Part shown: in pieces, positions 25,862 through 33,185 of the stretch
Numbering within the stretch: the first letter of the stretch is position 1
How the letters are laid out: every line of letters starts with the position of its first letter
DNA from: Porphyromonadaceae bacterium UBA7572
Lineage (GTDB): Bacteria > Bacteroidota > Bacteroidia > Bacteroidales > Muribaculaceae
DNA: 43,546 nucleotides
Assembly: GCA_002476625.1 (NCBI GenBank)
Contig: DLLC01000059.1
Span: forward strand, 1 to 43,546
Direction of reading: 5' to 3'
Made by a program: the position numbers and the translations under genes
Notes under the pieces: model-generated
Told to the model about the DNA's origin: nothing
What the model saw: only the letters and a program-made list of their open reading frames with translations
Databases searched by the model: none

Positions 25862-27721
25862 ATGAAAATACTTCAACATCTTCTTCTCTATACAGCATTA
25901 GCGATAATGGCCACACTGCCTTCCATAGCCCAACGGCTCGAATATGTAGGAGGCGGCAGTATGGGCGGCGGAAAGTTTCAACTGGTGTATCAGTTGTCGG
26001 GCGCTTCAAGCCCCGGCACTTTCAATGCGCCAAATATCGATGGCGCAAAAAAACTGTTCCAGTCTGGAGCGCAATCCATCGGCTCAAGCTCAAGCACCAC
26101 AATCATCAACGGCAAGGTGGTGGAGCACAGCAGCGGCAACGTGTATCGCTACACCGTCACCTACAAGGCCGATAAAGAAGGAGCACTGAAGGTGGGCACT
26201 GCATCAGTCACCACCGGTGGCAAAAAGATTGCGGCACAAGGCTTTAAGATGAACGTTGGCAAGGCTGAACGCCAGTCCCAGTCGCCACGGTCTATCCTAA
26301 GCCAGCTTCAAAGCAGAGGCACCGATGCGGAAGACCCATTCTCGCAAGGTGAGGAAAAAGCCGTCACCTCCAACGACCTGTTCGTGAAAATAGAAATGTC
26401 GAAAGCGCGTGTCTATGAGCAGCAGGCTGTGGTATGCACCGTTAAGCTCTACACAAAGTTCCCTATCAAGGAATTTATGCCACTCCAGCAACCGGAGTAC
26501 AACGGCTTCCTCATCGAGGACATCACTCCTAAAATGGCGGGCACTGCGCGAGTGGAGAAATACAACGGTCAGAACTACTACACCGCCGTGCTCCGCAAAA
26601 GCATCCTATATCCGCAGAAATCAGGCAAGCTGACCATCAATTCGGGCGAATTCGACGTAATTCCCGTACAGCGCAGAGTGTATGTAGGCCTTAATAGCGC
26701 CATAGCTGTGCCTGTGGATGGCGACAAGCTGCGCATCAAGAGCAATAGTGCCTCCGTGCAAATCACGCCATTGCCGTCGCCCCGCCCGGCAGGATTCACC
26801 GGCGCCGTGGGCGAGTTCTCCATCAAGGACGACATCAAGCCAGCCTCACTGAAGACTTTCGCCACCGCCAACTACACCGTGACAGTGACGGGCAGCGGCA
26901 ATATCAAATACATCAAGGCCCCAGCCATCGGCTTCCCGAAGGAATTCGACACTTTCGACCCTCAAAACGACTTTAAAACCTCGTCGGAAGGCGACGATGT
27001 GCATGGCAGCGTCACCTTCACTTATCAGTTCATTCCGCAGCAAGTGGGTGAGTTCAGCATTGCAGAAAGCGACTTCGTGTACTTCAACCCAAACACCGGA
27101 AAATACGAGACGCTCCGCATTCCTGCACACAAGCTCCACATAGCCAAAGGCAACGAGCAGTCTCAAAACAGCCGTGCCGACTCCGACCGTATGACCGACA
27201 TATATCCCGTGCACGGCGGCGACATGAATTTGAGCCACACACACACGTTGATGCTCGACTCTGTGGCCTACTGGCTGCTCATTCTCGTGTCTCTATTCAT
27301 ATTTGTGAGCGTGCTCGTCTTTTACCGCAAGCAGGTGAAGGAGCGTGCCAACGTGCGGTTAATGCGTGTGAAGCGCGCCAGCAAGGTAGCGCAAAGGCGA
27401 TTGCGGCAAGCCAAGAAATATATGGCAGCCAGCAACATCAACGCCTTCTACGCCGAGGTGCTCACAGCCACCTGGGGATACTTGAGCGACAAATTAGGCA
27501 TTCCCGCGTCGGAACTCTCAAAGGAGAACATTGATGCCGAACTGGAAAAATATGGTGTAAACGAGGCACTGCGCAAGAGCGTGCTCTCGCTGCTTGAGAA
27601 GTGTGAGTTTGCACAGTATGCACCGCAGTTGAGCGGCAATGATATGCCCTCCATAATGACCGAAGCGGCCTCTGTAATGGACAAATTAGAAAATGTGAAA
27701 CGAAAAAAAACTGTCGCATAA
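25862..27721 (+). CDS. batD: BatD, exported oxygen-tolerance protein
   Basis: A 619-residue protein. The ATG at 25862 starts a clear signal peptide (MKILQHLLLYTALAIMATLPS); the frame is open further upstream inside batC, but that reading has no supporting start. The large exported part is strand-rich, with repeated immunoglobulin-like segments (for example VYEQQAVVCTVKLYTKFPI and FTYQFIPQQVGEFSI), as in the BatD family. One membrane helix lies at about 470-488 (YWLLILVSLFIFVSVLVFY), followed by a cytoplasmic helical tail (RRLRQAKKYM). It begins 58 bases after batC and its stop codon shares one base with the batE start (TAATG). Confidence 0.9.
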   Translation: MKILQHLLLYTALAIMATLPSIAQRLEYVGGGSMGGGKFQLVYQLSGASSPGTFNAPNIDGAKKLFQSGAQSIGSSSSTTIINGKVVEHSSGNVYRYTVTYKADKEGALKVGTASVTTGGKKIAAQGFKMNVGKAERQSQSPRSILSQLQSRGTDAEDPFSQGEEKAVTSNDLFVKIEMSKARVYEQQAVVCTVKLYTKFPIKEFMPLQQPEYNGFLIEDITPKMAGTARVEKYNGQNYYTAVLRKSILYPQKSGKLTINSGEFDVIPVQRRVYVGLNSAIAVPVDGDKLRIKSNSASVQITPLPSPRPAGFTGAVGEFSIKDDIKPASLKTFATANYTVTVTGSGNIKYIKAPAIGFPKEFDTFDPQNDFKTSSEGDDVHGSVTFTYQFIPQQVGEFSIAESDFVYFNPNTGKYETLRIPAHKLHIAKGNEQSQNSRADSDRMTDIYPVHGGDMNLSHTHTLMLDSVAYWLLILVSLFIFVSVLVFYRKQVKERANVRLMRVKRASKVAQRRLRQAKKYMAASNINAFYAEVLTATWGYLSDKLGIPASELSKENIDAELEKYGVNEALRKSVLSLLEKCEFAQYAPQLSGNDMPSIMTEAASVMDKLENVKRKKTVA

Positions 27722-28494
27722 TGAAAAAGACCTTATTGCTGCTTTTCGCAGCCTTCCTATATTCTGCGGTGGCGATGGCCACCACAGCCACAGACAATGC
27801 CGACAGCGCATACAGCCAAAAGCGCTATCAGGATGCCATTAGGATATATGAGTCGCAAGCCAAAGAAGCCGGCACCTCTTCCGACTTGTTCTATAATTTA
27901 GGGTGCGCACACTATAAGATGCAAGATGTGCCACAAGCCATCCTGTGCTTCGAGCGCGCCCTGGTTCTCGATCCCTCCAACCATGATGCCCGGGCTAATT
28001 TGCAATTCGTGCGGGAGAAGGAGAAAATCGACGACGGCACCTCGGACAGCTACGTCACAGATCTGGTGCTCACCAGCGTGGGCAAGCTCTCAAGCGACAC
28101 TTGGGCCATCTATGCCGCCATCACCTTTGTGCTACTTCTGCTGGCAATTGCTGCTTACATATTCATGGACAGCATTCTGTGCCGGAAAATCGGCTTTTTT
28201 GGAGCAGGAGTGCTGCTTGTGGTGTTCGTCGCCGCCATGGCGTGCGCTTTCTATCAGCGCTCCGTGGCCACAAGCCACACCAATGCCATCGTGATGACGC
28301 AGTCTGCCACGCTCAGCACAGCGCCACACACGCCCTCTGGCAAGGAAGTGGCATATCAGCTCAAAGGTGGCACCAAGGTTTGCATCATCGACTCTGTCCA
28401 GACGAGCGGAAAGCCTGCCGACATTTGGTTCAAGGTGGAGTCGCCCCGCCAGCAGCCCGCATGGATCAACGCCACCAATATAGAAAAAATCTAA
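27721..28494 (+). CDS. batE: BatE, TPR and SH3-like membrane protein
   Basis: A 257-residue protein with signal peptide MKKTLLLLFAAFLYSAVAMA, TPR units (SAYSQKRYQDAIRIYESQA and LFYNLGCAHYKMQDVPQAILCFERAL, residues about 27-90), two membrane helices (about 122-145 and 155-175) and a C-terminal SH3-like segment (VAYQLKGGTKVCIID to PAWINATNIEKI). This order is typical of BatE. The start overlaps the batD stop by one base. Fifteen bases after its stop the PAP2 gene begins, so that gene may be read from the same messenger. Confidence 0.9.
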   Translation: MKKTLLLLFAAFLYSAVAMATTATDNADSAYSQKRYQDAIRIYESQAKEAGTSSDLFYNLGCAHYKMQDVPQAILCFERALVLDPSNHDARANLQFVREKEKIDDGTSDSYVTDLVLTSVGKLSSDTWAIYAAITFVLLLLAIAAYIFMDSILCRKIGFFGAGVLLVVFVAAMACAFYQRSVATSHTNAIVMTQSATLSTAPHTPSGKEVAYQLKGGTKVCIIDSVQTSGKPADIWFKVESPRQQPAWINATNIEKI

Positions 28495-28509
28495 CCCTTT
28501 CCACTGTAT

Positions 28510-29181
28510 ATGCTTGAATATTTAAGGCAACTTGATGCAGAGCTCCTCTGTGCCATCAATGGCTGGCACTGCCCCTACTCCGACCAGCTGATGTGGATCA
28601 TATCCGGAAAATTCTCGTCAGCGCTCATCATTCTGATGATACTGGCTCTTTTGGCGCGCCACCGCAAGTGGAGACAGATGCTCACACTGATAGTGATGGC
28701 AGGAGTGGTGGTGCTTCTGGCCGACCGCATTTCCTCTGGAATTATCAAGCCCATGGTGGAGCGGCTGCGGCCCACCCACGATCCATCGTTAGAGCACATC
28801 GTGCATGTGGTGAACGGCTACCGTGGCGGACTGTACGGCTTTGTGTCGAGCCATGCCGCCAACCTTTTCGGCATAGCCACACTCATCAGCCTCGTGGCAA
28901 GAAACCGCGGCACATGGATAGCTATGATGGCATGGGCCGCGGTTGTGAGCTACAGCCGCATATATCTGGGAGTGCATTACCCAGGCGATGTGGTAGGTGG
29001 CATCATCATAGGCGTGGGAGTGGCACTGGCAGTGCACTGGGTGTGGAAAAAACTACAGAAAAAGTGCGGCTTCCCCCACCCCGGCACACTCCTCGATGCT
29101 TCCGAAGCAAGGATTGTAAATGCCACCATCGTGTTTAACTTGCTGATAATAGCCATTATCGCCGCTGTCAAAACTTTTTAG
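28510..29181 (+). CDS. PAP2 family membrane phosphatase
   Basis: A 223-residue membrane protein with five or six helices. The three PAP2 signature blocks are present: KPMVERLRP (K-x6-RP), FVSSHAAN (the PSGH block in its SSH variant) and SRIYLGVHYPGD (SR-x5-H-x3-D, catalytic His). Such enzymes remove phosphate from lipid phosphates; undecaprenyl diphosphate, phosphatidate or phosphatidylglycerol phosphate are possible substrates and cannot be told apart here. The C-terminal helix (ATIVFNLLIIAIIAAV) extends beyond the usual core. Its 15-base distance from batE suggests co-transcription with the Bat operon. Confidence 0.88.
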   Translation: MLEYLRQLDAELLCAINGWHCPYSDQLMWIISGKFSSALIILMILALLARHRKWRQMLTLIVMAGVVVLLADRISSGIIKPMVERLRPTHDPSLEHIVHVVNGYRGGLYGFVSSHAANLFGIATLISLVARNRGTWIAMMAWAAVVSYSRIYLGVHYPGDVVGGIIIGVGVALAVHWVWKKLQKKCGFPHPGTLLDASEARIVNATIVFNLLIIAIIAAVKTF

Positions 29182-29288
29182 AGAAAAATAACTTCAAAAA
29201 TATTTTGTAATTACCGAATTTTATAATAATTTTATAGCATAAAACAATAAAATAAAACCATTTATTAACTAATTTAATTCATATAATC

Positions 29289-29546
29289 ATGCCAAAAACA
29301 ATTCCTTTCAAAGAACTGCGTCGAATCAAAGACAGCTTGCCTAAAGGTTCAATCCACAAAATTGCGGACAAACTGAACATGACTGACCAATCAGTGCGTA
29401 ACTATTTCGGTGGTTCAAATTACGAATACGGAAAAAACATGGGCGTACACATTGAGCCAGGGCCCGATGGTGGCTATGTGGTCCTCGACGACACTAAAAT
29501 TTTAGACATGGCCCTTGAAATTCTCGGAGAGAAGGAGGAAGCCTAA
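29289..29546 (+). CDS. Small helix-turn-helix DNA-binding protein
   Basis: An 85-residue protein. Residues 6-41 (FKELRRIKDSLPKGS, then IHKIADKLNMTDQSVRNYF) form a helix-turn-helix pattern in which DQSVRNYF would be the recognition helix. I recall similar very conserved small proteins in Bacteroidales annotated only as DNA-binding protein; targets are unknown. The upstream region 29182-29288 is very AT-rich, with no exact TAnnTTTG element. The 145-base gap that follows shows no terminator that I can support. Confidence 0.75.
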   Translation: MPKTIPFKELRRIKDSLPKGSIHKIADKLNMTDQSVRNYFGGSNYEYGKNMGVHIEPGPDGGYVVLDDTKILDMALEILGEKEEA

Positions 29547-29691
29547 AAAGCAGAGAAAAGAAATTCACAGCATGGGGCCATTGCATCGCGCTAAGCGAAT
29601 GTAAGGCTTCATGCTCTCTTTCATTTGCCGCCACATATATCACATACTTTTTCTTCATTTCACCATCACCTTTTATCACACCTAACCCATC

Positions 29692-30816
29692 ATGGCAATC
29701 CATAGCAACAACGACCCCAACCGTCTCATCACTCTCGCCATTCACACCTACGACCGCGCCGTGGTGCTTAAATCGCAGCTTGAGCAAGCTGGCATCACAT
29801 CGGTGCTGCACAATGTGAATCTGTCGGAACCAGTGGTGTCGGCTGGCGTGCGTGTGCGCATTCGCGAAAAAGACTTGCCCAAGGCGCTGACGGTGGTGGA
29901 GAGTGAGCACACAGCACCTCCAAGTGGAGTCTCGCCACAGAAAGGAATGAGGGTGCTTATTCCCGTCGACTTCAGCGACTACTCCGTCAACAGCTGCATC
30001 GTGGGGTTCGAATATGCCCACCGCTACCACGGCAGCGTGCTACTGCTGCACGCCTATATGAATGCCGAGCGCAAATTCTCTCTGCCTTTCGGCAGCGACC
30101 GCTACGAGCGTGGGGGCGACGACGACAGCACGCTACGAGCCAAGGCACTGCTGGCCATGAAGGACTTCCGCGCTAAGCTGGAAAAGATGGTCATAGATGG
30201 CACGCTGGCCAACGTGGTGTTTGAAACGGCCGTACGCGAGGGCGTGCCGGAGCAATGCGTGCTTAACCTTGCCGAAGAGGTGAGCGCGCAGCTCATCGTG
30301 ATGGGAACGGCTGGCGCAAGTCAGCGCGAACGCGCGGCACTGGGCAGCGTCACCGCCGAAGTGCTCGACGCCTGCAAATTCCCCATTATGGCCATCCCCA
30401 AAGACGTTGAGGCCTCACGGCTGGCAAGGGTGAAGAATGTGGTGTTTTTCAGCAACCTCATTCAAGACGACTTGCTTTCGTTCGACCTCTTCTCACACCT
30501 GCTGGAAGTGGGCGAAATGAAAGTAAGCATTGTGCCCGTGATAGAGCGTCGCAGCAATCTCAAATACACCCAGGAAGCCAAACAGCAAGTGATGAACTAC
30601 TGCAAGGAGCACTATCCGCAATGCAAATTCCAAATGTGTGATATGCCCCTCAATGGCGACCTCGACGAGTTCAAAAAATTTGCAGATGAAAATAATATCG
30701 ACCTTATCTTGATTCCAAACAAAAAAACAAATATCTTTGCACGGCTATTCAATCCAAGCATTGCACACCGTGTGCTGTTCTCATGCGACACCCCCTTGCT
30801 GGCAGTGCCCATATAG
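29692..30816 (+). CDS. DUF2007-universal stress protein fusion
   Basis: A 374-residue cytoplasmic protein. Residues about 13-72 (LITLAIHTYDRAVVLKSQLEQAGI, then VRVRIREKDLPKAL) look like a DUF2007 (putative signal-transducing) domain. Residues about 85-240 form a universal stress protein domain: MRVLIPVDFSDYSVNS at the start and VMGTAGASQRERAALGSVTAEVL, which carries a G-x2-G-type nucleotide-binding loop in altered form. Residues about 245-374 form a second, more diverged USP-like half ending CDTPLLAVPI. Such proteins are thought to sense or bind nucleotides under stress. The fusion is uncommon enough to note. It stands alone, and no exact promoter motif was found. Confidence 0.78.
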   Translation: MAIHSNNDPNRLITLAIHTYDRAVVLKSQLEQAGITSVLHNVNLSEPVVSAGVRVRIREKDLPKALTVVESEHTAPPSGVSPQKGMRVLIPVDFSDYSVNSCIVGFEYAHRYHGSVLLLHAYMNAERKFSLPFGSDRYERGGDDDSTLRAKALLAMKDFRAKLEKMVIDGTLANVVFETAVREGVPEQCVLNLAEEVSAQLIVMGTAGASQRERAALGSVTAEVLDACKFPIMAIPKDVEASRLARVKNVVFFSNLIQDDLLSFDLFSHLLEVGEMKVSIVPVIERRSNLKYTQEAKQQVMNYCKEHYPQCKFQMCDMPLNGDLDEFKKFADENNIDLILIPNKKTNIFARLFNPSIAHRVLFSCDTPLLAVPI

Positions 30817-30900
30817 AGAGTGTGTGGCATGAATATACACGCAGATCACGCAAAAGCATATAGATAGACACACACTATTCATCACACTTTTTTTACCACA

Positions 30901-32427
30901 ATGAAATTACAATCTTTGATTCTCGCCGCCACCATCTCGCTGTCAGCCACGCCTTTCATGGGCTCGCAGGCTAACGCAGCCACGCAAATCACAGCATTCA
31001 GCCGCAACGGGAAATCAGCCCACGCCAAGCAAATGCACCGCGTGTTCGCCCTTTTGAGCAAGGGACGTTACGCTGAAGCATGGAAAGAACAGATCTCGCT
31101 TGAGAACACAATCGGCACCAACCCCCAAGCCTACGAGAATGCGCTCTACCCGCTCTACGATCTGAGCCGCGCCATGTTTATGGTATGCCCCACGAGCCAA
31201 GGAGTGGATATAAAGTACGATCCATGGACAGCTATCCAGCTGGTCAGAAACGTGTATGTGCGTGGTATAGGCATAGAGGAAGCCAACGCATTTCTTGGAG
31301 CCGACGACATACAGCTATCCACCGACCTTATCTGCAATATAGTGGAAAAGCGACTGATTGAGTGTGTGAAAACCCAGCACACCGCACAAGCCTACCGCGA
31401 GTTGCTCACCGTGCTCAGCCCCGACAACCCTGCCTACAAATATGCATCCGAGCAAGTGGCCATCTTAGAGTTCGACGAAAGCTGCTCCACCTCGGCAGGA
31501 TGCCACAGCTACCTCCGCAACTACCCCAACTCCCCCTTAGTGAACAAGGCCAAGGATCGACTATTGAAACTTGATTTCGCCCACGCCAAAGAGGCGAACG
31601 ACGAGAACACATGGAATAAGTTTATCGCCGACTACCAACTGGTCACCGCCGCCACCACCCAAGTGAGTGAAGCAAGAAAGGCTTTGACACGCTTGCAGGA
31701 AAACCGCCTATGCAGTAAGAACGTGCCACTGTCGGAACTCGACCAGTATGCCTCCACACATCGCCGCGAAGCAGAAAACAGAGTGTTTGTGGCTTACGAC
31801 AACCTCATCAACCTTCCCACCCACTCCTATCGGTTCATGAGCCTGAAGCTCAATTTTGGTGGCTTGGTGGGCACCGTTACCGAGACCATCACCGAAAGCA
31901 CGGGCACAGTGACCCAGAACCGCTACAAATTCAATGCACAAGGCCTGCTCACCGAGGCATACAACGGCCGCACAAAAGTGCTCACCATCTACACCTACGG
32001 CCACGACATGCGGCACGGCTACTATCCTGCCACCAAGAAAGAGAAAGGCAAAACCTATACCTACAAATGCACATACACACCCAGCGGGAGGCTGGCGCGC
32101 ATCACCTGCACCGACGGCAGCACCGTATGCTACGCCTACGATGCCGAAGGCCGAATCACAGAACGAAGCGAAACAGCGGCAAGCGGCGGCAAGCGCACAT
32201 CCACCTACAAGAGCGGCAAGATACGTACAGAAAAAACGGGCGACACCACCCTCCGATTCTCACGTTACGATGGCAGCCAAGCCACCCAAATCACCTCAGA
32301 AAAAGGAAAAACCAAGCACGAATGGCGCTACACCTACACCCCTGGCGCCGCCGGCCACTGGACCCGTGTCCGCGCCACCCTCGACGGCAAGCCCCGCCTC
32401 ACCATCACCCGCACCTACCGCCCCTAA
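30901..32427 (+). CDS. Exported protein with YD-repeat-like C-terminal half
   Basis: A 508-residue protein with a signal peptide (MKLQSLILAATISLSATPF, cleavage after residue about 26). Residues about 45-290 are helical and TPR-like (HRVFALLSKGRYAEAWKEQISLENTI). Residues about 320-508 consist of degenerate YD/RHS-type strand repeats: RYKFNAQGLLTEAYNG, YKCTYTPSGRLARITCTDG, CYAYDAEGRITERSE and HEWRYTYTPG. There is no toxin domain or DPxG cleavage motif as in Rhs effectors, so it is more likely one of the envelope YD-repeat proteins of Bacteroidales with no known function. It converges on the minus-strand operon with only 54 bases between. Confidence 0.65.
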   Translation: MKLQSLILAATISLSATPFMGSQANAATQITAFSRNGKSAHAKQMHRVFALLSKGRYAEAWKEQISLENTIGTNPQAYENALYPLYDLSRAMFMVCPTSQGVDIKYDPWTAIQLVRNVYVRGIGIEEANAFLGADDIQLSTDLICNIVEKRLIECVKTQHTAQAYRELLTVLSPDNPAYKYASEQVAILEFDESCSTSAGCHSYLRNYPNSPLVNKAKDRLLKLDFAHAKEANDENTWNKFIADYQLVTAATTQVSEARKALTRLQENRLCSKNVPLSELDQYASTHRREAENRVFVAYDNLINLPTHSYRFMSLKLNFGGLVGTVTETITESTGTVTQNRYKFNAQGLLTEAYNGRTKVLTIYTYGHDMRHGYYPATKKEKGKTYTYKCTYTPSGRLARITCTDGSTVCYAYDAEGRITERSETAASGGKRTSTYKSGKIRTEKTGDTTLRFSRYDGSQATQITSEKGKTKHEWRYTYTPGAAGHWTRVRATLDGKPRLTITRTYRP

Positions 32428-32481
32428 CCCACCTCACATCTATAAGCTGTACTTCGCAAAAGGGTTTGGAACTGGTTTGAT

Positions 32482-32808
32482 TTATTTAAGGGTGGTGAGG
32501 ATGAAAAGCCACAGAGGACAGAGCACGAAGAACACGGCTGAAAGCAGGAAGAACTGGCGGCGGATGAATGCGCGCTCAGGCTTCTGGAATGCTCCGTTGA
32601 GGAAGGTGAAGGCCGACATGAACAGGAAGAAGTCGTCCAGGTAACCAAGCCACCCTATGCGGTCGAAGTCGATAGGCATCACTAAATATGCGATGGCGAG
32701 CAATATATACACTACCGCGCCTATGCGCAGTGCCTTCATCTTTACGGGAGATATTATTTGTTTGTTCATTTTGCTATCGTTCATCATGCTCTTTGCTTTG
32801 TAAAACAT
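32482..32808 (-). CDS. Small membrane protein, YkvA/DUF1232-like
   Basis: A 108-residue protein with membrane helices at about 26-43 and 86-105, and a shorter hydrophobic stretch around 58-72. The segment YLVMPIDFDRIGWLGYLDDFFLF resembles the DUF1232 (YkvA) core, where a Pro-Asp and a later Asp-Asp are conserved. No function is established. The start at 32808 shares one base with the stop of the FolK-like gene (TAATG), so translation is probably coupled. It is the last gene of the minus-strand operon. Confidence 0.6.
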   Translation of the reverse strand: MFYKAKSMMNDSKMNKQIISPVKMKALRIGAVVYILLAIAYLVMPIDFDRIGWLGYLDDFFLFMSAFTFLNGAFQKPERAFIRRQFFLLSAVFFVLCPLWLFILTTLK

Positions 32809-33185
32809 TATTTGTCAGATTTTTTCAGTTCCTTCCAGCCTATCTGAAAGAAATCCTGCTCAAAATCCTTTGGGCGCAGAACCTTGCCATCATAGATTAC
32901 AATGTCGATATCTATCGGAACCTGTTCCTGCTGCCTCATCTCTTCGGTGCGTCCCTCTTCCAGCTCACGCAGCTTCAATGCCTGGTTAAGCCTTTTACAC
33001 GACAGATTGCACCACACCGTGGCCACTGCGTTCCAGTAAGTGGAATTGCCGTGGAGCGCTTTCGTGCCGTAGGTGGAAGAGCACCGAAACGGTGGATACG
33101 ACTTCTCCAGCCAGTCAAGTGTGTCGATTACTTTCATCAATCCTTCGGGCACATTGCTTGCCACGCTCAGCACTGCCTTTTTCAT
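32808..33185 (-). CDS. FolK-like (HPPK-type) protein, possibly altered
   Basis: A 125-residue protein that resembles 6-hydroxymethyl-7,8-dihydropterin pyrophosphokinase, the enzyme that activates the pterin in folate synthesis. Seen: LSVASNVPEG at the N-terminus where FolK has LGSN-type sequence, and PIDIDIVIYDG, matching PIDLDIL with the two Mg-binding Asp residues kept. Differences: the residue before PID is Val instead of the usual Arg, and the length is 125 against about 155-165. The C-terminal part is shortened. It overlaps the tex stop by four bases (ATGA) and the next gene by one. It may be an active short variant or a relative with another role. Confidence 0.6.
   Translation of the reverse strand: MKKAVLSVASNVPEGLMKVIDTLDWLEKSYPPFRCSSTYGTKALHGNSTYWNAVATVWCNLSCKRLNQALKLRELEEGRTEEMRQQEQVPIDIDIVIYDGKVLRPKDFEQDFFQIGWKELKKSDK

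Noticed and set aside
30901..32427. Rhs-type toxin
   Set aside because: YD-like repeats are few and degenerate, there is no hypervariable toxin tip, cleavage motif or immunity gene, and the protein has an ordinary signal peptide.
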